64,000 bases of DNA from Accumulibacter sp. (GTDB taxonomy: Bacteria > Pseudomonadota > Gammaproteobacteria > Burkholderiales > Rhodocyclaceae): positions 27,447 to 91,446 of the forward strand of contig JACKLW010000018.1 of the NCBI GenBank assembly GCA_024235715.1, in the 5' to 3' direction. The notes below the pieces were generated by a model. That model did no database searches. It saw only the letters and a program-made list of their open reading frames with translations, and was not told the DNA's origin. Below, one piece after another: positions 8,511 through 18,244 of this stretch; the stretch's first letter is position 1; each line of letters opens with the position of its first letter. The translations under genes were made by a program, and so were the position numbers.

Positions 8511-11500
8511 CTATTGCTGCTCAAAGCGGTACCGAACGGAGCCGCTTCGCACGACACGAAACTGGTCGCGCGTGTTGGTGCCGACCGGGTTCGGCAGGGT
8601 CAACACCGTCCAGCGGGTCGGTTCAAACACAAACGGCACGTATAGGATGCGGTACGTGCGCTTGCGGTCCTCTCTTGCACTGCCGGCGACCTCAAGCTCT
8701 CGCGCAGTCAGTTCGAACTCGCCGCCGGCGTCGAGCGCCGACTTAACCTCGTAGAGGTATTCGTGACGCGCGGTCACGACTCGGAAGTCGTATCCCAAGG
8801 AGTCGTCGCCAGCTGGGCCGCTGCAGAATTTTTCCCGGTTTGACGAGACCCAGCACTCGTCCGACATCTCCTTCGGATGGCGCCGGAAGAGCAGCTTCCA
8901 CACCAGCCACTCGCTGGCCATGCCCATTGCCGTGCGGGTTGATTCGGACAGTTGGTTGCGCCAGCTTCCGCCCCTGCCTCCGCGGCCTCCCCGCGGTCCC
9001 GGCCGCGGCTTTCCGGCATCCTCCTGCTGAACCAGGCGAGTGACGCGATTGCCGGAGAACCACTCGTCGCTTTGAGCGATGGCCGCGTCCGCAAGGCGCT
9101 CGAACTCCAGAATGAATGTGGGGCTTCCGGTGTCCAGCGAGCGTCCAGCGAAGAGGACGCTGCGGCGCGCCACCTCGGCCTTCAGACGGAGTTCGCGAGC
9201 CTCCTGCTCCTCGTGCTTCAAATCCTCCGCCGTCAGGCCCAGATCGTTCAATGACTCGGTAATCGGCATGTCCGTCGGCCACCTGTCGGCGCGGCGCAGC
9301 AGCGCCGGCAAGTCGCCTGGCGCGATCACCTCGAAGTCCAGCAGGCCCGCCTGGTCCAGCTCGCGCACGAGCTGCTGGGCATCGGCAGCGTCCGCGCCGG
9401 CCGGCTGTTGTGCCCCGTTTTTCCTGCACCAGGCTCGCACCAGGTTCGTCAGGTCCGCGTGCCACGCAATCACAAGCTTTCGGTTTGCGGCCGCAACGAC
9501 GTCAAGGGCATCAAGCTCGACGGCGGGATCATCGGCCCCGAGCCTTTCCTCAACCGCTAGATCCGCATGGGCGGCGACGCGGGCTTGATCGAGCTGCTCC
9601 AACTGCAGCGGCCACTCCGAGTCGAACTCAATGAATTCGAGCGTTCGAAGGATCACGTACTCGTCGAGCGGCGCAGCGGCCCGCCAAGCGGGCAGAAAGG
9701 CTCGCCTTAGCCGAGCACGTATCGAGGGGGCAAGCTCAGCGAGGTACGCGCTGAAAAGACGTCGAAAATCCGCTTCATCGTTCATCGGCGGATAGCCTAG
9801 CTCGGCGAGCGTGCGACCGAAGGCGGCGAAGTCCAGGTTAAGACGCACGCGGATCGCCCCCTGGTCGTCCGTCTCAGCGATGACCTCAATCAGCTGGTCT
9901 ACCACCTCCCCGGGGAGTTCGCTCGCGAGCCAGGCGCGAAGCTGCAGTGCGTGGCCGAGCTGGGCATGCTTCTCGCGGAGCCGCTCAGCGGCCTCCCGGC
10001 CTTTGAGGAAAGCCACTGCCGGCAGTACCGCGTCGACGCGGCGCTGCATGCCGCCCTTCGTCGCGGCGAAGTGCTCACTCACGACGCTTACGTCTCTGCC
10101 AATGGCCTTGGCCAGCATGTCCTCGGACGGCCCCGCGGAGCCACCGCTGTAGCCCGCCCGCTGCAGCCTTCCCAGTAGAAGCTCGATCGTATTGCGCCGC
10201 GACCCGAGCAGCTTGGTGAGCGCCTGCGACGCTTCGAGCAGGAGCGGCAGGTCGATGGGGCCGGCAGTCCTGACGAGCAGCGTCGGGGCGCGGGCGTGCT
10301 GCACGGCGTGCACGCGCTCCATGCCGCGCACCGGAATTTCCAGCCCCGAGATAGTGAGGGCGAATCCTCCGCAGCGCCTGACGCGGATCGCGCGAAGCCT
10401 GCGGTCGAGCTCGTCCGCGGGCAGCGTCCGCAGCTCCAGGGGATCACCGAGGTGTTCATGCGCCAGAACGGCAAGGTCGCTCAGCCAGGACAGCTCGCCG
10501 GCCACCAGCGGAGGGTCGTCGGGCGACGCCTCGAACGGGCCGTCGTCGACGACCAGCTGCACCTCGCCGGAGTCCGTCAGCCTTGGAGAAAAGCGACCGG
10601 TCGCCTTTAGCAAATCGCAAATCAGAGGGGCGTCGGTCTCCCCCACGTCAAGCACCGCTTCGCCTGCGTCGTTCAGCGAGCGCGCTGCGAAGGCCTGGGG
10701 CTCGCTCGTTACGTAGACGACCGGCGGGTCCTGCTCGCGCCCCTGCAGAAGTTCGAGGCTTCCCGCCCGCTCCACGACTAGTTGAAGGGAGGCGGGCAGC
10801 GCGCTGCGAAGCTCCGCGACGTCGGCCCACGCGCGGCGGACTTGGTCGCGCAAGTCGCGCCTTTCGGCCGCCGAAAGATCCGGGAGCACCGCGGCGAGCG
10901 ACGCCAGCCGGCCCGGCGCGCTGGACGGATCCGACCAGTCGCGAAGGCCGATCTTGGGGTCGAAGAGGATCGAGGGAAGCTCCTCGCGGGCGCCGGGCTC
11001 GGATTTGAACCGCGCCACGAAGCGCGGGGGATGCTGACGGGCCACCGTCGTGGACCAGCTGTTGCAAGGACTTGCGAAGACGACTTCGTCATAGCGGGCG
11101 CTTGCGGGCCACCGCCCGTGTCGCAGGAAGACGTACAGGGGCGTGGGAAGGGTGACGGACTGGCATCCGCGCCAGTGCCGGACGTCAAACTCGAAGTGAC
11201 TCCGCACGTGGGCTCTCAGATAGGCGACCAAGAGGTTCGAAAGAGCCTCCTTCGCGGAGTTCGGGAGCTGATCGTGCTCGAGCTGGCCCGGCACTCTCCA
11301 CGCCTCGCCGTCCATCCGGTACTCGGTCTGCGGGTAGTGCAGCTCGTGCCGAGAGGCGTAATTGATCCAGGTCGCGTCGAACCCTAGCTTGGCGTCGCCG
11401 GCGCGCAGGAACAAGTTCCAGTAGTTGTTCGGCGTGCCCGCACGACGCAGGTTGGCCGCTACGGGCTCCAGTCCGTCCGGGACTCTGAGAACCTGCAGGA

Positions 11501-13817
11501 AGCGGGTCCAGTCCTCGCGCCTGTCGCCGGTGCGCGCGCGCGGCCAGCTGGAGAAGGCCACCAGGAGGCGGTTGCGCTGCGCGTTGCAGTCCGGGGAAAC
11601 GGGGGCGGCCTCGTCGAAATAGTGCTCGAGCGTTCGTCCGAGGGCGCTCCACGACGAAGACATCAGGGCGTATTCGGCGCGCATCCAGCCGCCCAGGCAG
11701 GGCACGCTCAGATCTGCCTGCCGCAGAGTAGCCTCGACTGACTTGTCGCCCATGACGAGCCAGACGCGAAAGGCCCACGTCAGGGCTTCCTGTCGCTGGT
11801 TGTCCGTTCCAGACTCCAGCGCCCCCTTGAGGGCCGCCAGCGCCTCGACGGGGTCGTAGTTTCGTAGGAGGCCCGCCTTCTGGAACTTGTGGATGACGTC
11901 TTCGGGGACCTCGACTTGCTGGTTCAGGAACCGGAACTTTCGTGCAATGGCCGAAGGAGGGTTGGGAGGCCCCTGGGTGCGCTTCCCGCGCGCGCTCGTC
12001 AACCGCGCAAATACGGGCGGCGCGTCGTCCAGGCCGTCCGCAGTTGCGACGAGAAGCTTGTTGTCGTCGCCGAGGAGCACCTTCTTGCCAGCCAACTGAG
12101 CCAAGTCGATTTTCGACGCGGCGAAGGTCGAGAGTACGTCCTGGTAGAACTCGCGCCAAGCGGTTGCGGCGGCCTTTTTCTTCTTCGACGAGAGATGCGC
12201 CGCCGTCGCCTCGACCCACTTGCACAGCCGCTCCGCGTGCAGTTCGAGGGGCATATCCAGGGCGGACGCGAGCGCCCTGATCCGCGACAGCTGCGCGTCG
12301 GATACGTTGTCGAGTATGTGAGCGTTGGCGATCGACCCGAGCAGCGACGGAGTCATCTGCCTGGTTCGGACGTCCGGCCATGCGTAGAGTGTTCTCAGCG
12401 GTGCCCATTTGACGCCAGCGCCTGACGTGGTGGGCCAGATCGCGGCGTCTGTGATCGGCCGTTTGAGCGCCTTGAACGCTCCCACGATCGTCGCAATCCT
12501 CACGCCCGACCAGGCGGCCATGTCGACGACCGCGCTCGCCGGTACGTCCAAGCCCTCGTCGACGATCGCCAGGCAAGCCTTCGCCGCGGTGTCGGCCGCG
12601 GCATCGATCAGCAGCTCGTTCAGCGGCAGCTCGGGCTTGATGGTGCGCCGGTCAATGTCCGCGAAGAATGGCGCGTCGATGTGGCCGGCCATCGGCGAGA
12701 CAGCGTGGTCGTCCATCGGAAGAAAGTTGTAAAGGCGCGGCGCGACCGCCTTGTCTAGGCGCACGGCGATCGAAACGATGGCGTCGCCCTTCCAGGCTAG
12801 CCAGCGCTTGAGTGGAGGCGCCGCCGGTATGCTCTTCGCGACCGCCGCGAGCACAGCGTCCTTCTGCAGCGTCTGCCTGACGACGAGAAACGCGCTTCCG
12901 TCGCTCAGCGTTACGCGTTGCATGCGAATGCTCGAAGATGGATCCCTCAAGATCGGTTCGACCGCGCGGGAGAGCGTCGCCTTCTCAAGCTGGACTCCGG
13001 CTCGAACGATCGAGACTTCCAGCGACGCAAGGCGATCGAGAAAGAGCTGGACTGGCGCGGCTACGTTGGTCAGCGCGGCTACCTGCTTCTCCGCCAGTTC
13101 GACCTCGCGCGAGGAAGCCAAAGGCAGGCAGACGACCGTCGCATACCCCAGCGCGGCAAGGCGGCGCACTTCGTCCGACTGTTCGCTGACGGCGACAGGA
13201 ACCAGGTACCGCGGAATGTCGGCGGCGACCTTAGTGGCCACCTCCGGAGACGCGCCAATCTCCTCCAAGAGCTCTGCGATCTCTTCCATTGACGCGAACC
13301 GGAAGCAGTAGCCGTCGAACGTGGGCGCTGGCATCTGAGCGCCAGCGGAAAAGATGCGGACGTCGTTGGTGAGCGCCTCGACACTTCTAAAACCGAGGCC
13401 CTTGTTTCCGATCCCTTCGCCGATTTCCTTATCGCTCGTTCCGATGTTGCGGATCGCCTCGAAGTTCGAATCGGAGAACGGACGCCCCTTGTTGGCGACG
13501 AGCAGTACGCCCGTTTGGTCGATGCCGACCGCTAGGTGGATGGCGACCTCTCCCTTCTCGCCAACAGCGTGCGCGTCGTGGGCATTCTGAAGCAACTCGA
13601 AAAGGACGCGGTCGCCATACTGCGTACCAATGATTTCGTTCAGGCTCCTCAGGCTCTCGTACACCTTCAGGCCGCGCCGGTGCCCGTCCAATGCGTGCTC
13701 AAGCTGCGAGCGAGTAATGCTACCGATAAGCTCCGCGGCCGACGCGAACTGCGTCGCAGCCGCAACCATCGACTTCTCGGCACTTCCTTCGTCAGTTGGT
13801 ATCACGGCTTCATCCAT
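8511..13817 (-). CDS. Giant GHKL-type (sacsin-like) ATPase with C-terminal DUF3883-like domain
   Basis: 1768 residues from the ATG at 13817, which has GGGAG at a suitable distance; the frame stays open 114 codons further upstream, but that extension lacks a good ribosome site. The N-terminal region shows a Hsp90/histidine-kinase-like ATP fold: ELLQNAHDAHA (N box), VLLVANKGRPFS (G1) and GIGNKGLGFRSV (G2). A long helical middle follows, then a Gly/Arg linker (PRGGRGGRGGSW). The last 150 residues have a DUF3883-like domain with YDFRV and YLYEVKS, resembling a PD-(D/E)xK nuclease core (D...EVK). Proteins of this layout are common in defence islands; action against phage is inferred, not shown. 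Unusually long for a standalone gene. Confidence 0.82.
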   Translation of the reverse strand: MDEAVIPTDEGSAEKSMVAAATQFASAAELIGSITRSQLEHALDGHRRGLKVYESLRSLNEIIGTQYGDRVLFELLQNAHDAHAVGEKGEVAIHLAVGIDQTGVLLVANKGRPFSDSNFEAIRNIGTSDKEIGEGIGNKGLGFRSVEALTNDVRIFSAGAQMPAPTFDGYCFRFASMEEIAELLEEIGASPEVATKVAADIPRYLVPVAVSEQSDEVRRLAALGYATVVCLPLASSREVELAEKQVAALTNVAAPVQLFLDRLASLEVSIVRAGVQLEKATLSRAVEPILRDPSSSIRMQRVTLSDGSAFLVVRQTLQKDAVLAAVAKSIPAAPPLKRWLAWKGDAIVSIAVRLDKAVAPRLYNFLPMDDHAVSPMAGHIDAPFFADIDRRTIKPELPLNELLIDAAADTAAKACLAIVDEGLDVPASAVVDMAAWSGVRIATIVGAFKALKRPITDAAIWPTTSGAGVKWAPLRTLYAWPDVRTRQMTPSLLGSIANAHILDNVSDAQLSRIRALASALDMPLELHAERLCKWVEATAAHLSSKKKKAAATAWREFYQDVLSTFAASKIDLAQLAGKKVLLGDDNKLLVATADGLDDAPPVFARLTSARGKRTQGPPNPPSAIARKFRFLNQQVEVPEDVIHKFQKAGLLRNYDPVEALAALKGALESGTDNQRQEALTWAFRVWLVMGDKSVEATLRQADLSVPCLGGWMRAEYALMSSSWSALGRTLEHYFDEAAPVSPDCNAQRNRLLVAFSSWPRARTGDRREDWTRFLQVLRVPDGLEPVAANLRRAGTPNNYWNLFLRAGDAKLGFDATWINYASRHELHYPQTEYRMDGEAWRVPGQLEHDQLPNSAKEALSNLLVAYLRAHVRSHFEFDVRHWRGCQSVTLPTPLYVFLRHGRWPASARYDEVVFASPCNSWSTTVARQHPPRFVARFKSEPGAREELPSILFDPKIGLRDWSDPSSAPGRLASLAAVLPDLSAAERRDLRDQVRRAWADVAELRSALPASLQLVVERAGSLELLQGREQDPPVVYVTSEPQAFAARSLNDAGEAVLDVGETDAPLICDLLKATGRFSPRLTDSGEVQLVVDDGPFEASPDDPPLVAGELSWLSDLAVLAHEHLGDPLELRTLPADELDRRLRAIRVRRCGGFALTISGLEIPVRGMERVHAVQHARAPTLLVRTAGPIDLPLLLEASQALTKLLGSRRNTIELLLGRLQRAGYSGGSAGPSEDMLAKAIGRDVSVVSEHFAATKGGMQRRVDAVLPAVAFLKGREAAERLREKHAQLGHALQLRAWLASELPGEVVDQLIEVIAETDDQGAIRVRLNLDFAAFGRTLAELGYPPMNDEADFRRLFSAYLAELAPSIRARLRRAFLPAWRAAAPLDEYVILRTLEFIEFDSEWPLQLEQLDQARVAAHADLAVEERLGADDPAVELDALDVVAAANRKLVIAWHADLTNLVRAWCRKNGAQQPAGADAADAQQLVRELDQAGLLDFEVIAPGDLPALLRRADRWPTDMPITESLNDLGLTAEDLKHEEQEARELRLKAEVARRSVLFAGRSLDTGSPTFILEFERLADAAIAQSDEWFSGNRVTRLVQQEDAGKPRPGPRGGRGGRGGSWRNQLSESTRTAMGMASEWLVWKLLFRRHPKEMSDECWVSSNREKFCSGPAGDDSLGYDFRVVTARHEYLYEVKSALDAGGEFELTARELEVAGSAREDRKRTYRILYVPFVFEPTRWTVLTLPNPVGTNTRDQFRVVRSGSVRYRFEQQ

Positions 13818-14632
13818 ATCCGCTCCCACGATTTGAGTCGACGTGATAACGCTTTGCGGGGCGAAAATCCAGATTTCGATCCTGCCGAGAACATTCAGCA
13901 CGAAGAGCGCCGATCGCTCGTCCCTCGCCAGAAGCTGTGACCGATCGCCAATGCACCCTGAGATTATCCCGTTAGGATTGATCTGCCAGTAGATCGCCGC
14001 GGGGTGGTCGTCCATAGACTTCGGACCCCACCGACCGCATTTGCCGAGCAGCAATCCTTTGCCGTCAGGACCGGGGAGCCGCCGTTCGAAGAGCTGTGCA
14101 GTCGAAGCCGCGAAGTGCGGGTTTTGGCAGGGCTGAAGCCTCGGGAAGCTGATCGCCAACGTATTGAGCGCTCAGAATGCAGCCCGTCGCCCTTGGAAAT
14201 CCTCGCAATCAAGCGAATGGCGGCTTGCGGATGTGCGGCTCAGCTGAATGGCTGCTTCGGGGAGAAATCGCCAAAGGCCGGACATGGCCGATGCCCCCCG
14301 GTCGAGCGCATCACCGTTCTGGTCATGTAACGACAGCGCATTCGGGCAAGATCCGCTAGCGGCTGTGTTGGGCTTCCATAGCGCCTGTAGCGCCCCGGCG
14401 AGGCTCAAGAATCCGCTATCGTCCGACGCCTCAAGAACATGATCTCGACGGCGCTGCGGCACGACGGATCACATCTACACGCACGCGGCTGAGGACCCGG
14501 CTTTCGCGAAAGTAATGGCCGTGCTGGGGCTGGACTGTCGCGAGGGAGACTTCGCCCACAACCTCACCAAGATGCTGCGGGAGTCCTACAATGGAGCAGT
14601 ACACTTCGCACCCGAGATCACGGGCCCCATCT
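13818..14632. other. Region without a confident gene
   Basis: No frame here has both a plausible start and protein-like composition. A plus-strand frame from 14515 (MAVLGLDCREGDFAHNLTKM...) and its upstream continuation (HIYTHAAEDPAFAK) look weakly protein-like and may be a decayed gene fragment. The 5' end of the GHKL-ATPase frame extends into 13818-14159 without a ribosome site. Confidence 0.4.
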
Positions 14633-14872
14633 ATGACTCCGACAACCGCCAATTCGCCAACGCAAACGCCAGCACCGGAGAAAGACCCAATCGAGATAGT
14701 TGCGACGAGCTTTCTTAAGGGCTTCGCGCCGGAGCGCGTGGTGGTTATCGTGGCGGAAGCAAAACGCTTGCGCGAGCGGCTCTCCTCAACTGCCTGGTAC
14801 GCCGAGCAAGAAAGGAGAACTGGCGCCAGATTGTGGCTGAACTTGGCAGTCAGCTATCGGGGCGAAGCTTAA
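14633..14872 (+). CDS. Small hypothetical protein, 79 residues
   Basis: Open frame MTPTTANSPTQTPAPEKDPI followed by a helical, charged segment (EIVATSFLKGFAPERVVVIV then AEAKRLRERLSSTAWYAEQE). Proline/threonine-rich start and amphipathic remainder suggest a real small protein, but there is no clear ribosome site and no family is recognised. It converges with the integrase gene. Confidence 0.3.
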   Translation: MTPTTANSPTQTPAPEKDPIEIVATSFLKGFAPERVVVIVAEAKRLRERLSSTAWYAEQERRTGARLWLNLAVSYRGEA

Positions 14873-14915
14873 AGCCATCGGTTCCGAGCCCGCAGCTCTT
14901 ACGCGCCGGCAGCCG

Positions 14916-16187
14916 TCACCTAGCCCCCCGCAGCCCTGCCTGCTCCAGCAACCAGGCCTCATATGAAGTCAGGTACTTCCCCAACAGTTCAACCGGTCGT
15001 CTGATGTAGTGTCTCTCGGCAGTCGCAGACGGCTTGTGGCCCATGATCTGGGCGATGACTCCCCTCGGCATTTCAACCCATTCGGCCAAGCTCGCGAACG
15101 ATCTACGAAGGCCATGGATGGACACATGCGGCAGGCCCGCCGCCTCGAGAGCGTGCTTATGAGGAATCCGCGGCTCCTCGATGTGACCGCTTGCAGCCTG
15201 TGGACTTGAGAAGACCCACTCGTTCTCACGAGGCAAGTCGCGCAACAAGGCCTCCAAGTATGGCGCCAGCGGGATGAATCTTCCGACCTCCTCACCCTCG
15301 TATTTGTCCTTGATCCACATCTTCTTCCACCGGAAATCTACATTGCACCATCGCAACTCCGCCCACTCGTCCCGGCGCGCTCCGAGGAGGAGCAAGCCCT
15401 GGATGTGGGCGCTCATCACAGGGTTGGGCAAGCCTCGTACAGCTTCAAACCAGGCTGCAAGTTGGTTGCGCTCGAGTACATCACCGGACTTGGCCCTTCG
15501 GGCTGGAACTTCGCGCCGGAGGTCAGGATCATCGACGATGCTCGGGTCCACGACATCCCGATAAGAGTCCTGCGTTGAACACCACCGCCAGAAGGCTCGA
15601 AAAAGCTCGAATCCCTGCCGGGCATTGTTGCGCCTCCCTTCTGCCTCCTCTACCAGCCAGTCCTTCAGTCCCTGCGCGCTGATATCGCCGAGGCGCAAGC
15701 GAAGGAGCGGATAGAGGACGCCCTGCACTGTCTCGCCACGACCTCGCCGCTTGGCTTCTCCTCCCGCCTGCGCATGGTTGATGTGGTCGGCCAAATGGCG
15801 CTCTCCCCAGTGACGCTCGTGGCTATCCAGGTAATAATCCCACGCTTCGCCGACAGTAGTTTGCGCACGGCGCTCTAGAGCGGCGCGCGATTCGGCTTCA
15901 CTAATCTTGTCCTTCCGATCTTGTCTCGGGTCTGTACCTCGATCGACCAGACTCTGCAGCCGATTGGCCTCCTTGCGGGCATCAGCCAGCCCCCAGACAC
16001 GGACATCACCGATCGTGATCCTGATCGTCTTGCGATTGAGTTTGCTCTCGAAGATGTACGACTTGGCGCCTGAAGTGGCCCGCACGGCGAGCCTCGGCGC
16101 CTCGGTATCCCAGAGAAAGTCCTGCCCTCCGCCGGCCGGCGCCTCGAGGTTTCGGATCCGCTCCAATGTCAGTCGCTCTCTCGCCAC
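14916..16187 (-). CDS. Tyrosine recombinase/integrase of island A (P4-like, DUF4102 N-terminus)
   Basis: 423 residues. The GTG at 16187 is chosen because GAGGAG stands seven bases upstream; the frame is open to 16346 but the extra 53 codons lack a start signal. The N-terminal arm-binding DUF4102-like domain (residues about 1-80) contains FLWDTEAPRLAVRATSGAKS. The catalytic domain shows LLLLGARRDEWAELRW (first Arg), HGLRRSFASL (His-Arg), MGHKPSATAERHY (second His and catalytic Tyr). It should insert island A into the tRNA-fMet gene whose 3' fragment lies at 16352-16402, just beyond its start. Confidence 0.92.
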   Translation of the reverse strand: MARERLTLERIRNLEAPAGGGQDFLWDTEAPRLAVRATSGAKSYIFESKLNRKTIRITIGDVRVWGLADARKEANRLQSLVDRGTDPRQDRKDKISEAESRAALERRAQTTVGEAWDYYLDSHERHWGERHLADHINHAQAGGEAKRRGRGETVQGVLYPLLRLRLGDISAQGLKDWLVEEAEGRRNNARQGFELFRAFWRWCSTQDSYRDVVDPSIVDDPDLRREVPARRAKSGDVLERNQLAAWFEAVRGLPNPVMSAHIQGLLLLGARRDEWAELRWCNVDFRWKKMWIKDKYEGEEVGRFIPLAPYLEALLRDLPRENEWVFSSPQAASGHIEEPRIPHKHALEAAGLPHVSIHGLRRSFASLAEWVEMPRGVIAQIMGHKPSATAERHYIRRPVELLGKYLTSYEAWLLEQAGLRGAR

Positions 16188-16351
16188 AACAGGCTCCTCA
16201 GATCTTGCCAGTCGCTTCCATGTAGCCACAGTGTAGCCACATTCTGAGGATGCCGCCCTATGCGCATCTATACCCGCGCCTAGTATCTTATTAAGATTCC
16301 GTTGGTTAGCCACACACAACAAGCCATACCCACCAGAAAATGTCAAAAACT

Positions 16352-16402
16352 CTCGGGCTCATAACCCGAAGGTCGCAGGTTCAAATCCTGCCCCCGCTAC
16401 CA
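16352..16402 (+). other. Attachment site: tRNA-fMet 3' fragment (island A junction, left junction of island B)
   Basis: CTCGGGCTCATAACCCGAAG, then the T-arm GCAGGTTCAAATCCTGC and the end CCCCCGCTACCA match the anticodon arm (CAT), T-arm and acceptor end of an initiator tRNA. The 5' half is absent: upstream bases do not form a D-arm. It is therefore a duplicated 3' end produced by tRNA-targeted integration. The last bases (CGCTACCA) differ from the host version at 50724-50736 (CGCAACCA), which places the island B crossover inside GCCCCCGC at 16390-16397. Confidence 0.85.
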
Positions 16403-18053
16403 ACACTATCTTGGAAGGCTCCGGAATATTGTCATTGACAGCGTTCCGGAGCCTTTCTCGTTTCTGATGGCCCGTTTTATCGGCCGCCATGATCAGGATT
16501 CCCGCCAGATCGCCATAAAGGTCAATCTGAAGCTCCTCGCGACCTTCTTTGGGTGTCAGGACGATCTTCTCGATCAGGCCGCGCAGATGCTTGGCTGCCT
16601 CTCCCTGGCCCCCGGAGTGGCTTAAAGTCTCCCGCAGGGACGCCACTTCCTCCCGGTAGCGCATCGCCATGGCCGGATGGAGGAGGGGCCGGGGGTCCGT
16701 GCTTCCCTGCGTGATCTGGTCCTCCAGGGCTTCCAGCCGGGCCACAATCCGCTCCAGATCGTCCCTGACCAAGGCGGCTCCGATCCCCTCGCGGATGGCC
16801 TTGAGGATATGCGCGCGCTCTTTTGTGAGCTTGTCCTTCTCGGCCTTCGCCTCAAGCAGGGCGGAATCCTGGGCGCGGCGCAGGGCGTTGAGAGCGCGGG
16901 TGTACTCTTCGCAGAAGATGTGGAGCAGGTCATCGCGCATCAGGTGGGTCTGGAGGGCCGAGAGGACTTTGCTCTCCAGCACGTCCCGCTTGATCGTCTT
17001 GCGGTTGGCGCAGACGCTCTCGCCCTTGTTCTTGCTGGCCGCGCAGCCATAATGACTCGCGTTGATCTTCGCATACCCGCCGCCGCACACCCCGCAGCGC
17101 AGCAGGCCCGAGAGCAGATATCGTGGACGGTTGCGGTGCCACAGGCCATTCGGCCTGGCATCGAGGTCCTTCTGGCGGGCTTTGGCCGCCTCCCAGAGGT
17201 CCTGCGGGATAATCCGCAGCTCCGGAACACCTTGCCGCACCCACGCGCTTTCGTCATTGAGGCGCGTCACCCGCTTGCCGGTGGCCGGGTCCTTAATGAA
17301 GCGCTGGCGGTTCCAGACCAACTGCCCGATATAAAGCTCGTTGTTCAAAATGCCCGTACCCCGGCGGCGGTTGCCGTTGATCGTGCTCTGCCCCCAAGCC
17401 TGTCCGGAAGGAGCGGGGATGCGTTCCTCATTCAGCTTCGCGGCGATCGCCTTGGGGGAGCGGTTTTGCATCGCGTATTCCTCGAAGATGCGGCGGATGA
17501 TCGCGGCCTGCGTTTCATTGATCGCGCGCTCGCCCTTGAGGGCCTCGCCGTTCGCATCAAAGTGTTTCACCACGTCATAGCCGTAAGAAATCCCGCCCCC
17601 GGATTTGCCGTGCTCCACCCGTCCGCGTAATCCCCGGCGGGTTTTATCGGCAAGGTCTTTAAGAAACAGCGCGTTCATGGTTCCCTTCAAACCGATATGC
17701 AGGGTCGAGATCGCGCCTTCCGAGAGGGTGACCATCTCCACACCGGCGAACTGCATACGCTTGTACACACCGGCAATGTCTTCCTGGTCGCGGCTTAAGC
17801 GGTCGAGCGCTTCGGCGAGGACGATCTCAAAGCGCCCGTCATTGGCATCGCGGATCAGGGCCTGGATGCCCGGACGCATGAGCGAAGCCCCGGAGAGCCC
17901 GGCATCGCTGTAACACTCGGTGATGGTCCAGCCATTCAGTTGCGCGTGTTCGGTGCAGAGCCGCACCTGGTCCTCGATCGAATGATCGCTTTGCAGATCG
18001 GAAGAATAGCGGGCATAGAGCGCCACGCGGAATGTGTTCGAATCTTTACTCAT
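16359..18053 (-). CDS. Large serine recombinase of island B, with C-terminus read from antisense tRNA
   Basis: 564 residues as integrated. The resolvase domain covers residues 9-150 with the nucleophile in RYSSDLQSDHS; next come a recombinase domain (about 165-280), a zinc ribbon (LRCGVCGGGY, then YGCAAS and SVCANR), and a coiled coil (about 385-425). The last residues, LVAGAGFEPATFGL, are the antisense translation of the tRNA-fMet 3' end, and the stop codon is formed at the tRNA anticodon. The alternative 3' end (50558-50737) at the other end of the element codes LVAGAG in the same frame, then 53 other residues. The circular element would encode a 609-residue protein. The start overlaps the preceding small gene by one base (TGATG). 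It integrates and excises island B; site and product switching are inferred from the junctions. Confidence 0.92.
   Translation of the reverse strand: MSKDSNTFRVALYARYSSDLQSDHSIEDQVRLCTEHAQLNGWTITECYSDAGLSGASLMRPGIQALIRDANDGRFEIVLAEALDRLSRDQEDIAGVYKRMQFAGVEMVTLSEGAISTLHIGLKGTMNALFLKDLADKTRRGLRGRVEHGKSGGGISYGYDVVKHFDANGEALKGERAINETQAAIIRRIFEEYAMQNRSPKAIAAKLNEERIPAPSGQAWGQSTINGNRRRGTGILNNELYIGQLVWNRQRFIKDPATGKRVTRLNDESAWVRQGVPELRIIPQDLWEAAKARQKDLDARPNGLWHRNRPRYLLSGLLRCGVCGGGYAKINASHYGCAASKNKGESVCANRKTIKRDVLESKVLSALQTHLMRDDLLHIFCEEYTRALNALRRAQDSALLEAKAEKDKLTKERAHILKAIREGIGAALVRDDLERIVARLEALEDQITQGSTDPRPLLHPAMAMRYREEVASLRETLSHSGGQGEAAKHLRGLIEKIVLTPKEGREELQIDLYGDLAGILIMAADKTGHQKRERLRNAVNDNIPEPSKIVLVAGAGFEPATFGL
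16415..16455 (+). terminator. Strong hairpin inside the recombinase 3' end, 12 bases after the tRNA fragment
   Basis: AAGGCTCCGGAA at 16415-16426 and its exact complement at 16444-16455 form a 12-bp stem with a 17-base loop, followed on the plus strand by TCTCGTTTCT. The position right after a tRNA CCA end suggests a tRNA-type terminator read on the plus strand. It also lies in coding sequence of the recombinase on the minus strand (around NDNIPEPSK). Confidence 0.55.
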
Positions 18054-18241
18054 CAGTCTGTCCTGAAGTCTTGACGCGAGTTTCTAAAGTCGCGTTCGGC
18101 GGCTGCGCGCGCCAGGGCCTTGACCAACATGATGAGCTTCGGATCGGCGGCGCGCGCGGAGTCCGGGGAGCCTCCATTATGACTCTGCTGCCTTTGCGGT
18201 GAAAGGCGCAGAGATCGGTGCTTGTCACCGCGCCCGGCCAT
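18053..18241 (-). CDS. Small protein coupled to the serine recombinase
   Basis: 62 residues (MAGRGDKHRSLRLSPQRQQS...), with a C-terminal helical part (PKLIMLVKALARAAAERDF). Its TGA overlaps the recombinase ATG by one base (TGATG), so the two are translationally coupled. The basic N-terminus would fit a nucleic-acid contact. Coupling suggests a helper, such as a directionality factor, but nothing in the sequence proves this. Confidence 0.7.
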   Translation of the reverse strand: MAGRGDKHRSLRLSPQRQQSHNGGSPDSARAADPKLIMLVKALARAAAERDFRNSRQDFRTD

Positions 18242-18244
18242 GAT

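Larger units (their letters stand above)
1..16402. mobile_element. Island A: integrative element ending in tRNA-fMet 3' fragment
   Basis: The right boundary is inferred from a tyrosine integrase gene (14916-16187) whose start lies about 165 bases from a tRNA-fMet 3' fragment at 16352-16402. The content is accessory: type I methylase, phage/plasmid-type primase, broken helicase, nested insertion sequences and a giant GHKL/DUF3883-like protein. The left boundary, expected to carry the intact tRNA-fMet gene, is outside the window, so length and mobility are unknown. No conjugation gene is seen in this part. Confidence 0.6.

Noticed and set aside
16352-16402. Complete tRNA-fMet gene
   Set aside because: Only the anticodon arm, T-arm and acceptor 3' strand are present; no D-arm or 5' acceptor strand upstream.
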